Assembly (NCBI GenBank): GCA_020632635.1
Contig: JACKFE010000007.1
Location: forward strand, 39,886-103,885
DNA length: 64,000 nucleotides
Origin: Nitrospiraceae bacterium
Lineage (GTDB): Bacteria > Nitrospirota > Nitrospiria > Nitrospirales > UBA8639
Direction: 5' to 3'
Part shown: piece by piece, positions 26,194 to 33,738 of the stretch
Numbering within the stretch: position 1 is the stretch's first letter
How the letters are laid out: every line of letters begins with the position of its first letter
Program-made: the position numbers and the translations under genes
Notes under the pieces: model-generated
Database searches by the model: none
What the model saw: the letters and a program-made list of their open reading frames with translations, nothing else
What the model was told of the DNA's origin: nothing

Positions 26194-27423
26194 TTAAAAC
26201 TTCTGGCTTAATACTTGAACATTGACAATATCTCCAGGCTTCAGGCTTTCCACTTCCATGGGCACATCAATGAATCCGTTGGCTTTGACCATGGAGGTTA
26301 AAATACCGGATCCTTGCCCGCCTGTCGTTCTAACCGTGAGAGTCCCATTTTCATGCTTGAGAATACCTCGGAGAAAATGGCGCCGATCCGTATGTTTGGA
26401 GAATTTTTCTTGAAATACCGCCTGAACCACGGGGCGGAGCCAGGATGTGTGCCCCCCCATTTTTAAAATGGCCAGACGGACTAATTGATCAAACGTGACC
26501 ATGGACGACACCGGATTACCAGGCAAGCCGAACGCCAAACGCCCCTGAATTTTACCAAAGGCAACCGGTTGCCCTGGACGAATGGCTAATTTCCAAAAAT
26601 TCATTTCCGCACCCAGTTCAGCAAAGACGGGCTTGGTGAAATCATAATCACCCATCGAAACTCCACCGGATAAGACCAAGATTTCACAGGACAGCCCCTG
26701 ACGAATTTTACTTTTAAGTGAGTCGGGATCATCCTTGGCAATCCCTAATAACACAGGGATGCCACCGGCTTCCTGAACCGCAGCAGCAATTCCATAACTA
26801 TTGGAATTGACAATTTTATGTTCGTCAAACTTTTCGTCTAAATCAGCTAACTCATCACCAGTCGAGAGAATCGCCACCCGTGGACGTTGATGCACTAACA
26901 CAAAAGACTTGGCCAGAATAGCTAACATCCCAATTTCCCCTGATCGCAATTGGGTGCCTTTTGCAATAATACAGTCTCCCAGGCGAACGTCTTCGCCCTT
27001 CGGACGAATATTTACACCAATCCCCGCCTCGGGTTTCATGATACGAACCGACGTTTCCGACGATTCGGTAAACTCAACTCGAACCACGGTATCAGCCCCT
27101 TGGGGCATAGGTGCGCCGGTCATAATCCGGATCGCCTCACCTGGTCCAACGGATTTTGTCGCCACTCCACCAGCCTGAACTTCCTCGATAATTTTGAGTT
27201 CAGGGATTTTCGTAATGGCATAATCTTGTTTAATATCCGCCCACCGGACCGCAAATCCATCCATGGCAGAATTATCCCACGGAGGATTATCGCGTGGCGC
27301 AATAACGTCTTCTCCCAATACCCTTCCAACAGCATCTAACAAACTGACCTTTTCACACCCCAAAGGGCATGCTGCATTGAGAACAATATCTTGAGCCCGT
27401 TCTAACGGCGTTAAACTATCCAT
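26194..27423 (-). CDS. moeA: Molybdopterin molybdenumtransferase MoeA
   Basis: MoeA inserts molybdate into adenylylated molybdopterin, the last common step of molybdenum-cofactor synthesis. The 409-residue protein shows the N-terminal DNPPWDNSAMDGFAVR near 41, the RIMTGAPMPQGAD segment near 100, the MogA-like domain with LSTGDEL near 188 and GGVSMGDYDF near 255, and a C-terminal MoeA-C domain. The ATG at 27423 has GGAG upstream. It lies 43 bp after mrp and 80 bp before mobB, inside the molybdenum-cofactor run. Confidence 0.97.
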   Translation of the reverse strand: MDSLTPLERAQDIVLNAACPLGCEKVSLLDAVGRVLGEDVIAPRDNPPWDNSAMDGFAVRWADIKQDYAITKIPELKIIEEVQAGGVATKSVGPGEAIRIMTGAPMPQGADTVVRVEFTESSETSVRIMKPEAGIGVNIRPKGEDVRLGDCIIAKGTQLRSGEIGMLAILAKSFVLVHQRPRVAILSTGDELADLDEKFDEHKIVNSNSYGIAAAVQEAGGIPVLLGIAKDDPDSLKSKIRQGLSCEILVLSGGVSMGDYDFTKPVFAELGAEMNFWKLAIRPGQPVAFGKIQGRLAFGLPGNPVSSMVTFDQLVRLAILKMGGHTSWLRPVVQAVFQEKFSKHTDRRHFLRGILKHENGTLTVRTTGGQGSGILTSMVKANGFIDVPMEVESLKPGDIVNVQVLSQKF

Positions 27424-27466
27424 CTGTCTCCGTCCTAATATTCTTGATCTCGATCAAATACCCGTA

Positions 27467-28426
27467 CTATTTCTTAAAAGGAGCTGGCCTGGCGGCGACC
27501 TTTACCAGAGAATTCTTCTTTTTACAAAATTCTTCAACTTTATTGGCAATGTTATGGATTGCGTCTGCTGTAGGAAGATCGGAGTGGAATAAGGCGTAAG
27601 GTTCGCCACGATCACTTTGCAACACCAGTTCCGGATCAAGAGGGACACGCCCCAAAAACGGCACCCCCATGTCAGCGGCACTAGCCTCCCCGCCACCTTT
27701 TCTGAACACCTCGATGCTTCCATGACAATGCGGACATTCCATCCCACTCATATTCTCGACAATCCCGATAATCGGCAATTCACTATCCCGCGCAAAACTG
27801 ACGGACTTCCTGGAATCCAATAAAGCCACTTCTTGGGGAGTCGATACGATGACGCAGCCAGTGACATCACCGATTAAGTCAATGGTCGTTACGGATTCAT
27901 TTCCCGTCCCCGGTGGTAAATCAATCAGCAAAAAATTCAGGTCCTGCCATTCCACCCCGCCGAGCAACTGGTTGATAAATTCGTACTTATAGGCATCCCG
28001 CCAAATAATCGGATCATCTGAATTTTGAAGCAGAAAGGACATGGAAGCGATTTTCAAGTTATACACTTGATGAGGAATAATGCCGCCCCCCGTACTAATT
28101 TTTAACTTTTGTCCTTCCGCCCCCATCATCTTCGGGATATTGGGACCATGAATATCCAAATCGCAGACGCCCACTTCATACCCTTTGAGGGCCAAACTAA
28201 TAGCCAAATTCGTGGTCATGGTACTTTTCCCCACACCACCTTTATTGCTCATCACGAGTACTTTATAGTCAATCCGCTCCATCCGCTTTTGGACCAGCCA
28301 GCGGCTATGCCCTTCTTTATCCTTTTGACAAGTCTCGGTCTCGTCACAAATGGCACAAGCCCACATATACGTGCACACATCTCCACTTGAGGGAGACGGT
28401 TGGATCATTTTCAATTCAGTTGCCAT
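27467..28426 (-). CDS. mrp: Mrp/Nbp35-type iron-sulfur carrier ATPase
   Basis: Mrp/ApbC proteins bind a bridging iron-sulfur cluster and deliver it to target proteins using ATP. The deviant Walker A SNKGGVGKST lies near residue 60, GDVTGCVIVSTPQEVAL near 180, and the bridging-cluster CXXC (MECPHC) near 229. Unlike most bacterial Mrp proteins it has an N-terminal segment with four cysteines (CTYMWACAICDETETC, about 18-33), similar in idea to the extra cluster site of eukaryotic Nbp35. I chose the ATG at 28426 because GGAGGGG lies 5 bp upstream; an ATG 12 bp earlier overlaps that site. The neighbours suggest it matures Fe-S molybdoenzymes. Confidence 0.93.
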   Translation of the reverse strand: MATELKMIQPSPSSGDVCTYMWACAICDETETCQKDKEGHSRWLVQKRMERIDYKVLVMSNKGGVGKSTMTTNLAISLALKGYEVGVCDLDIHGPNIPKMMGAEGQKLKISTGGGIIPHQVYNLKIASMSFLLQNSDDPIIWRDAYKYEFINQLLGGVEWQDLNFLLIDLPPGTGNESVTTIDLIGDVTGCVIVSTPQEVALLDSRKSVSFARDSELPIIGIVENMSGMECPHCHGSIEVFRKGGGEASAADMGVPFLGRVPLDPELVLQSDRGEPYALFHSDLPTADAIHNIANKVEEFCKKKNSLVKVAARPAPFKK

Positions 28427-28509
28427 AAACCCCTCCACATCCCACAGATAATTTCAGCAATGAAAAACCTTATCGAATGATAAGCCCAAATCAACGCCAT
28501 CCAAATCCA

Positions 28510-28995
28510 TTAAGCCATTTTTCCCACAATATGCTCCAGCAAAGGAGCCACAAACTCAAAATTTTCCTTTACCCCTTTGGGACTTCCGGGAAGATTAACA
28601 ATCAATGTCTGCCCGAGAATGCCGGCCGTCCCCCTCGATAACATAGCAGTCCGAATCTTTTTGATACTCTCGGCCCTCATAGCTTCTCCAATACCAGGGA
28701 CTTCCTTTTCAATCACATCCCTTGTGGCTTCCGGCACCCAATCCGTCGGCCTAATCCCCGTTCCTCCTACTGTGAGTATGACCGAACAGTTTCTTTCCTG
28801 ACAGAGCTCACGCAATCGTTCACTCACCATTACCCGATTATCAGGAAGCACCTCATAAGATACAAGCGTCATCTGCGCGCTTTGCAAACACTCACGAAGA
28901 ACACTCCGACAAAGATCCGGCTTTCCTTCCCAGACCTTACTGCTGACCATTACGACGGATACCGTGAACACCGGGACGGTTTCCTTAATGACCAC
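28510..28995 (-). CDS. MogA/MoaB family molybdopterin adenylyltransferase
   Basis: These proteins adenylylate molybdopterin before MoeA inserts molybdenum. The conserved core is present: LTVGGTGIRPTDWVPEA near 75, EVPGIGEAMR near 98 and NLPGSPKGVKENFEF near 138. The start is uncertain. The frame is open to a GTG at 29013, which would overlap tatC by 29 bp. A GTG at 28995 gives an N-terminus that lines up better with the family, and an ATG at 28950 would cut into the first strand. MogA and MoaB cannot be told apart here, so no symbol is given. Confidence 0.92.
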   Translation of the reverse strand: MVIKETVPVFTVSVVMVSSKVWEGKPDLCRSVLRECLQSAQMTLVSYEVLPDNRVMVSERLRELCQERNCSVILTVGGTGIRPTDWVPEATRDVIEKEVPGIGEAMRAESIKKIRTAMLSRGTAGILGQTLIVNLPGSPKGVKENFEFVAPLLEHIVGKMA

Positions 28996-29938
28996 GTGGA
29001 GATTCCGGCACACTCACATAATCATCATCACCTCCAGCTACCGCTCCTACCGGTTGCGTTCTGGGTACTGGTGAAACGACACTTGGCGATGTCGAAGCGG
29101 CTTTGCTGGGTGAGTCTTCTTCCACCTGGCGCTTTCGCCCAAAAATCCCCGCGCTAATAATCCCCACTTCATAAAAGAAATACATGGGAATAGCCATGAT
29201 GCACTGGTTGAAGGGATCGGGCGTAGGAGTCAGAATGGCCGAGAAGATAAAAGAGCCTAAAAATGCCCACTTGCGATATTGCTTCAGCAGAGGTGCATCC
29301 ACCCACCCCAATTTGGCCATGAGGGTCAGAGCGAGCGGAACCTCAAAAATCAGTCCAAAAATCAATAAAAACCATAATACAAATCCAACATAATTGGCTA
29401 TTGAAATTTGGGCGATAAATCCCGCGGCTAACCCATAGGAAATGAGAAAATGCAGCGCAAACGGCAGAACAACAAAGAAACAAAACGTGAGACCGAGAAA
29501 AAACGCGATCGTACTGATCGCGGTGAACGGCCCGACAAACCGGCGCTCCTGAGCATGCAAGCCCGGAACGACGAATTGCCAGATTTCCCAGAGCCAATAT
29601 GGCGTTGTCAGTACGACAGCCACCAACCCGGCAACTTTCACATTTTGCCACAATGCTTCGGCTGGGGAGAGAAAGACAAACGGTATTTTCGGAAGGTCAG
29701 ATGGCACCCATTCCCAAGAATTGGGAATGAAGTAATTTTGAAGGGGAATACGCAACCAAGAGACTAAAAGGTCGGCATAAAAAAATGTTCCCACAAATAC
29801 GAGCGCCATCACCACGACCGAGCGAGTTAGTCGGCGCTGAAATTCAAAAAGATGCTCCATGACGGGCATTTTTTTATCTTCCAGCGGTTTGAAGACCTTA
29901 TCTTCAAACCATTTCCCCCACCGGCTTTGCTCTGACAT
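28985..29938 (-). CDS. tatC: Sec-independent protein translocase TatC
   Basis: TatC is the receptor of the twin-arginine system that exports folded cofactor-containing proteins. The conserved MPVMEHLFEFQRRL near 24 and the FLSPAEALWQNVKV segment near 108 are family marks. Six membrane helices follow, including FGLIFEVPL near 215. The 317 residues include a cytoplasmic tail of about 50 residues rich in Ser, Pro and Val, longer than usual. No tatA/tatB is next to it. Its place directly before molybdenum-cofactor genes fits the need to export folded molybdoenzymes. Confidence 0.96.
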   Translation of the reverse strand: MSEQSRWGKWFEDKVFKPLEDKKMPVMEHLFEFQRRLTRSVVVMALVFVGTFFYADLLVSWLRIPLQNYFIPNSWEWVPSDLPKIPFVFLSPAEALWQNVKVAGLVAVVLTTPYWLWEIWQFVVPGLHAQERRFVGPFTAISTIAFFLGLTFCFFVVLPFALHFLISYGLAAGFIAQISIANYVGFVLWFLLIFGLIFEVPLALTLMAKLGWVDAPLLKQYRKWAFLGSFIFSAILTPTPDPFNQCIMAIPMYFFYEVGIISAGIFGRKRQVEEDSPSKAASTSPSVVSPVPRTQPVGAVAGGDDDYVSVPESPRGH

Positions 29939-29968
29939 ATGTTCTTTCGTACCTTATATAGACATTGA

Positions 29969-30008
29969 GAGGGGAATTTCCTCAATCACTCTCGAAGAAA
30001 TTCCCCTC
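29969..30008. repeat. Long perfect inverted repeat between htrA and tatC
   Basis: GAGGGGAATTTC (29969-29980) and its exact complement GAAATTCCCCTC (29997-30008) flank a 16-nt spacer. Both neighbours are read on the - strand. No T tract follows on that strand, so this may be a Rho-independent-like pause, an mRNA 3'-end stabiliser for htrA, or a processing site. Confidence 0.7.
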
Positions 30009-30035
30009 CTGCTCACTCTCAACGATATCTGAGAA

Positions 30036-31574
30036 CTACGGATTCACTGCAATAAACAAATTATTGCCCCGACGATTCACTAAGAGAACGACTAATTCAT
30101 CCTTGCCTATTTTCGAGACAATGCGTTTGTAATCGTCAAGGGTTTTGATACTTTCACGGCTAACCTCCTGAATCACATCGCCTGGCTGAATGCCCGCGCC
30201 TTCTACCGCACTTCCCGCTTCCACCTTGGAAACGACGACGCCTTTTGTCGATTCAGGAATATTATATTGTTTTTGATTATCAGCACTGAGGGCTTCTACG
30301 GTGAGACCGGCCAGAACATTATTCGGCACTTCCATAGTCGGTGCTTTTTCTTCCTCTTCTCCTTTTTTAGCTTGGGCTAACATATCATCTGATGGACGTT
30401 CACCCAATTCCAACCCCAATATTACTTCTTTTCCATCACGAAGAACCTTAATGTCTTTCTGTTTACCTACTTTGGTGCGGGCCACAATATTTCGAAGATG
30501 ATTGACGTCTTTCACCTCTTCCCCTCCATATTCCAGGATCACATCCCCCCGTTGGAGGCCAGCTTTGGCTGACGGACCATCCTCATGAACTTCACTAATT
30601 AACACCCCTCCCTTATGGGATTCAGGGAGTTGAAAAGACTGGGCTAAGGCGGGAGTCAGTTCCTGAATCGCCACGCCCATCCATCCCCGAACAACTTTCC
30701 CCGTCTGGATAAGACTCTCTGTTATGTCTTTAGCGATACTAACCGCAATGGCAAAACCAACGCCTTCAGATCCTCCTGTGCGGGAAAAAATAGCCGTATT
30801 GATCCCGATTAACTCACCCTTCATATTGACTAACGCCCCGCCAGAATTTCCTGGATTAATCGCCGCATCGGTTTGGATAAAGTCTTCATATTCGGTAATG
30901 CCTACACTGCCACGGCCCAATGCGCTGATGATGCCAAAAGACACCGAGGACTTCAGACCAAACGGACTCCCAATGGCTAACACCACATCCCCAACTCGTA
31001 AGGTGTCGTAATTCCCCCATGGGATGGATGGTAAGTCATGGGTTCCATTTTTCACCTTAATTACCGCCAGATCCGTTTTGGGATCCGTTCCAACCACGGT
31101 AGCCGGAGTTTCCCGGCCATCATGGAAGGTCACATTGATTTCACTGGCATCTTCCACTACATGGTTATTTGTCAGAATATACCCACGAGGATCAATAATT
31201 ACCCCAGACCCTGCACTCATACCAGGAGGTCCAGGAGGACGGCCAGGAGGACCACCCCCAGGAGGTCCACCACCCGGCGGGCCGCCTCCAGGAGGGCCCC
31301 CAAAAGGCCCAGGCGGTAATTGGCGCGCAGCGGGTCCTCCACCACCTGTGACCGCCACATTAACAACGGCCGGGCCGACCTTCTCAACAATATCTGCAAA
31401 CCCTTCTAGAAAAGCAGATGGGACAGCGGCTTGGGCGGTTGAAGAGAAGCTTAAGTCAGTCCCCCACCCGCCGCCAATTAACCCTATCCCCAAAAGAACA
31501 CCCGCAAAGCCACTCCAAACAGTTGACTTCAACGGATGGACCCTGCCCACAACAACCCTTAACTTATACATCAT
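30036..31574 (-). CDS. DegP/HtrA-type periplasmic serine protease
   Basis: This Do-like protease degrades or refolds damaged envelope proteins. Counting from the ATG at 31574 (AGGGAG upstream), the signal sequence covers about 1-45. A Gly/Pro-rich insert of about 40 residues follows (near 90-125), made of GGPPG-type units. The trypsin-like domain has the catalytic triad His in TNNHVVEDA, Asp in KTDLAVIKV and Ser in NPGNSGGALVN. Two PDZ domains follow, to the end at 512. The insert lies just before the protease domain and is unusual. It is the first gene of the - strand run leading into tatC. Confidence 0.93.
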   Translation of the reverse strand: MMYKLRVVVGRVHPLKSTVWSGFAGVLLGIGLIGGGWGTDLSFSSTAQAAVPSAFLEGFADIVEKVGPAVVNVAVTGGGGPAARQLPPGPFGGPPGGGPPGGGPPGGGPPGRPPGPPGMSAGSGVIIDPRGYILTNNHVVEDASEINVTFHDGRETPATVVGTDPKTDLAVIKVKNGTHDLPSIPWGNYDTLRVGDVVLAIGSPFGLKSSVSFGIISALGRGSVGITEYEDFIQTDAAINPGNSGGALVNMKGELIGINTAIFSRTGGSEGVGFAIAVSIAKDITESLIQTGKVVRGWMGVAIQELTPALAQSFQLPESHKGGVLISEVHEDGPSAKAGLQRGDVILEYGGEEVKDVNHLRNIVARTKVGKQKDIKVLRDGKEVILGLELGERPSDDMLAQAKKGEEEEKAPTMEVPNNVLAGLTVEALSADNQKQYNIPESTKGVVVSKVEAGSAVEGAGIQPGDVIQEVSRESIKTLDDYKRIVSKIGKDELVVLLVNRRGNNLFIAVNP

Positions 31575-31936
31575 CCCATTCTCCCTGTTAAAAATATGAG
31601 TGGTGGAGTGCAAACGAGTCCTCTTTCAACGCTCACTTCTCTTCCTCGGTCTATCCATGCCTGCGATAGCCATACAGAGCATAAGTTTTTGATATTACAA
31701 TAAATGTTCTCCTACGTTCAAAGTCAAATTTTCAACGAAGTATACCGTCCCTCCCAGACTCGGAATCAATTCACCGTACCAGGTGAGATCCCCCTATTCA
31801 ACCAAGCATTGAAATTGAGGATAAATGAGTTCAGTGGGAGCGAACGTTTGACAAGAGAAGGAAAATTGATCAGCGGGTCATGAGGTTTTCGTAGACTGTA
31901 AAAGAGACATCGGTGGGGGAATGAAAACAAAGGGAA
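31575..31936. other. Intergenic region, 362 bp
   Basis: It separates htrA from the flagellar-rod-like gene, both on the - strand. Apart from the possible htrA promoter I see no gene or clear hairpin. AT content is higher than in the neighbours. Confidence 0.4.
31694..31721 (-). promoter_or_regulatory. Possible promoter for htrA
   Basis: On the - strand TTGAAC (31716-31721) and TGTAAT (31694-31699) are separated by 16 bp, a fair match to a sigma-70 promoter, about 120 bp upstream of the htrA start. No other evidence supports it. Confidence 0.3.
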
Positions 31937-32290
31937 TTATTCAATGATATCAAGTAAAGTCCCTAAAGTTTTATCTTGTGCTCCTAAGCTAGCCACATTT
32001 GCTTTAAATAATTGGGTGGCTTGTAAGGTATGAGTCAGTTCTTCAGTTAAATCTACGTTGGCCCCTTCTCCGATAGCCGCGCCATCTTCAGATGATAAAA
32101 AATGGGTAGGTCCTGTTGTCGGATCTTGTTCCACAGTGATTCGAACGCCCCCAGCCCCCTGCTCTTCTGGGATGGCCCTCATCCGTTTAAACCCTTCGGT
32201 AGGGATATTGGCAATATTATGAGCACTTACCCCTACCATACGAGATGCTGCCTGCATCCCTGTTAACGCAATTTGAATTCCACCTAGCAT
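31937..32290 (-). CDS. Small flagellar basal-body rod-like protein
   Basis: The N-terminus (ALTGMQAASRMVGVSAHNIANIPTEGFKR) is the flagellar rod/hook N-terminal motif with its ANxxT-like core, and the end (QATQLFKANVASLGAQDKTLGTLLD) is the matching C-terminal helix. Only about 55 residues lie between them, so the whole protein is 117 residues, close to FlgB/FlgC size. I chose the ATG at 32290 because GGGAGG lies upstream; a frame 15 bp longer lacks this. No other flagellar gene is nearby. It may be a stray rod subunit of a flagellum encoded elsewhere. Confidence 0.85.
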   Translation of the reverse strand: MLGGIQIALTGMQAASRMVGVSAHNIANIPTEGFKRMRAIPEEQGAGGVRITVEQDPTTGPTHFLSSEDGAAIGEGANVDLTEELTHTLQATQLFKANVASLGAQDKTLGTLLDIIE

Positions 32291-32530
32291 ACTTGAACCT
32301 CCCAATATGTCCTAGAACCTTTCAACCTCACCTATTGAATACCCATCGACAAATACGAGGAAAACTTTCCCGACCTGGCCCGCAAAGAAGGCCTGGTGGA
32401 CGTCACGTTTATATTCCAGCGGTACAAAAGACATGAAGGTAGATGTTCAGTCATTACTGAAGAATCCTCCAGAATTTGCTATATTACACCCTGTTTTCGA
32501 TTACATAGATTGTGAATCTCCCTGGTTTTT

Positions 32531-33487
32531 ATGCGTGGACTCCATTTTCAACAAACCCTACAGTACCGAAACGACCTAGTCCCCTCCCTTCTCAACCGAA
32601 ATGAAGCACGAATTCAGGTTTTGTTGGCAGGAATTTGCTCAACCGATCTTCATATTCTTCAAGGATATATGGGCTTTACCGGAATATTGGGCCACGAATT
32701 TGTTGGGAGAGTCATTGAGGCTCCGGACGACCCCTCCTGGATTGGGAAACGAGTTGTGGGAGAAATCAATGCTGCCTGTCGAACGTGTCCCACCTGTTTG
32801 GCTGGAAGACCGACTCATTGTCCTCAGCGCACTGTCCTAGGAATCCAAGGTCGTCAGGGAGCTTTTGCCGAAAATTTCACTCTGCCCATTGCCAACTTAC
32901 GACCGGTACCTTCAACATTGTCAGATGACCAAGCCGTGTTTGTGGAACCGTTGGCTGCAGCCTGTGAAATTCCACAACAAATACAGGTGGAACCCACCCA
33001 GACCCTGTTGGTGATCGGAGATGGAAAACTTGGATTGTTATGCGCACAAGTTCTGGCCCTACATGGGTGTGCTGTCCAAATGTTAGGTAAACATCCGGAA
33101 CATGCCACGTGGCTGTCTTCGCGAGGAATTGGACATACCACGAACCCCAAGGATATCACCCACCCCGTTGATCTAGTGGTGGAAGCTACAGGAAGCCCAT
33201 CAGGATGGGCTTTGGCTCTTCAACTCCTTCGCCCCCGTGGCACCCTCGTCCTTAAATCGACGTACCATGGCACATTACCAATAACCATGGCCGACATTGT
33301 CATTCACGAACTCACAATCATGGGCTCTCGCTGTGGTCCGTTCGACCCTGCCCTTCGGCTCCTCGATCATCGGCTCATTGACGTCACACCATTGATTCAT
33401 GCCCGCTACCCCTTGTCAGACGGAATTCAGGCCATGAACCATGCCGCAAAAAGTGGGACATTAAAAGTCATCCTTCAGCCAGACTAA
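32531..33487 (+). CDS. Zinc-dependent alcohol dehydrogenase family protein
   Basis: This MDR-family oxidoreductase has the catalytic zinc ligands in GICSTDLH (Cys near 36) and GHEFVG (His near 57) and the full structural-zinc motif C-x2-C-x2-C-x7-C (CRTCPTCLAGRPTHC, about 83-97). The Rossmann segment VIGDGKLGLLCAQVLALHG lies near 157. It resembles glucose/threonine/sorbitol dehydrogenase-like members more than classical ethanol dehydrogenases, but the substrate is unknown. The protein is 318 residues, slightly short for the family (about 340). It lies upstream of the tRNA gene on the same strand. Confidence 0.9.
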   Translation: MRGLHFQQTLQYRNDLVPSLLNRNEARIQVLLAGICSTDLHILQGYMGFTGILGHEFVGRVIEAPDDPSWIGKRVVGEINAACRTCPTCLAGRPTHCPQRTVLGIQGRQGAFAENFTLPIANLRPVPSTLSDDQAVFVEPLAAACEIPQQIQVEPTQTLLVIGDGKLGLLCAQVLALHGCAVQMLGKHPEHATWLSSRGIGHTTNPKDITHPVDLVVEATGSPSGWALALQLLRPRGTLVLKSTYHGTLPITMADIVIHELTIMGSRCGPFDPALRLLDHRLIDVTPLIHARYPLSDGIQAMNHAAKSGTLKVILQPD

Positions 33488-33570
33488 TCATGACGATCAC
33501 ATTTTTCTCTCTCAAAGGACTAGTTGAGAGCCTCTTCCTTTGGTATGATCATCCTCGTAACACACTTCGA

Positions 33571-33646
33571 GCTGGCGTAGCTCAATCGGCAGAGCAGCGG
33601 TTTTGTAAACCGCAGGTCGGAGGTTCGATTCCTCTCGCCAGCTCCA
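33571..33646 (+). tRNA. tRNA-Thr (anticodon UGU)
   Basis: A full cloverleaf can be drawn: acceptor stem GCTGGCG/CGCCAGC, D arm GCTC/GAGC, anticodon stem GCGGT/ACCGC with loop TTTGTAA (anticodon TGT at 33604-33606), and T arm GGAGG-TTCGATT-CCTCT. The discriminator is T and the CCA end is encoded. A TATGAT hexamer lies 22 bp upstream. Confidence 0.98.
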
Positions 33647-33738
33647 TTCCTCAGACAATTCCATTATTTTCACGCCTAACCCCTACAATATTTTTTTCAC
33701 TACACCCAGCCTCTGAGAAACTCATCTAAGGAGCACAT

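Noticed and set aside
31217..31399. Antisense and overlapping frames across the Gly/Pro repeat of htrA
   Set aside because: Repeat DNA creates open frames in several phases; none has an independent start signal.
32433..32579. 48-codon + strand frame starting MKVDVQSLLKNPPEF just before the alcohol dehydrogenase
   Set aside because: It overlaps the dehydrogenase start in another frame, has no Shine-Dalgarno and no second evidence.
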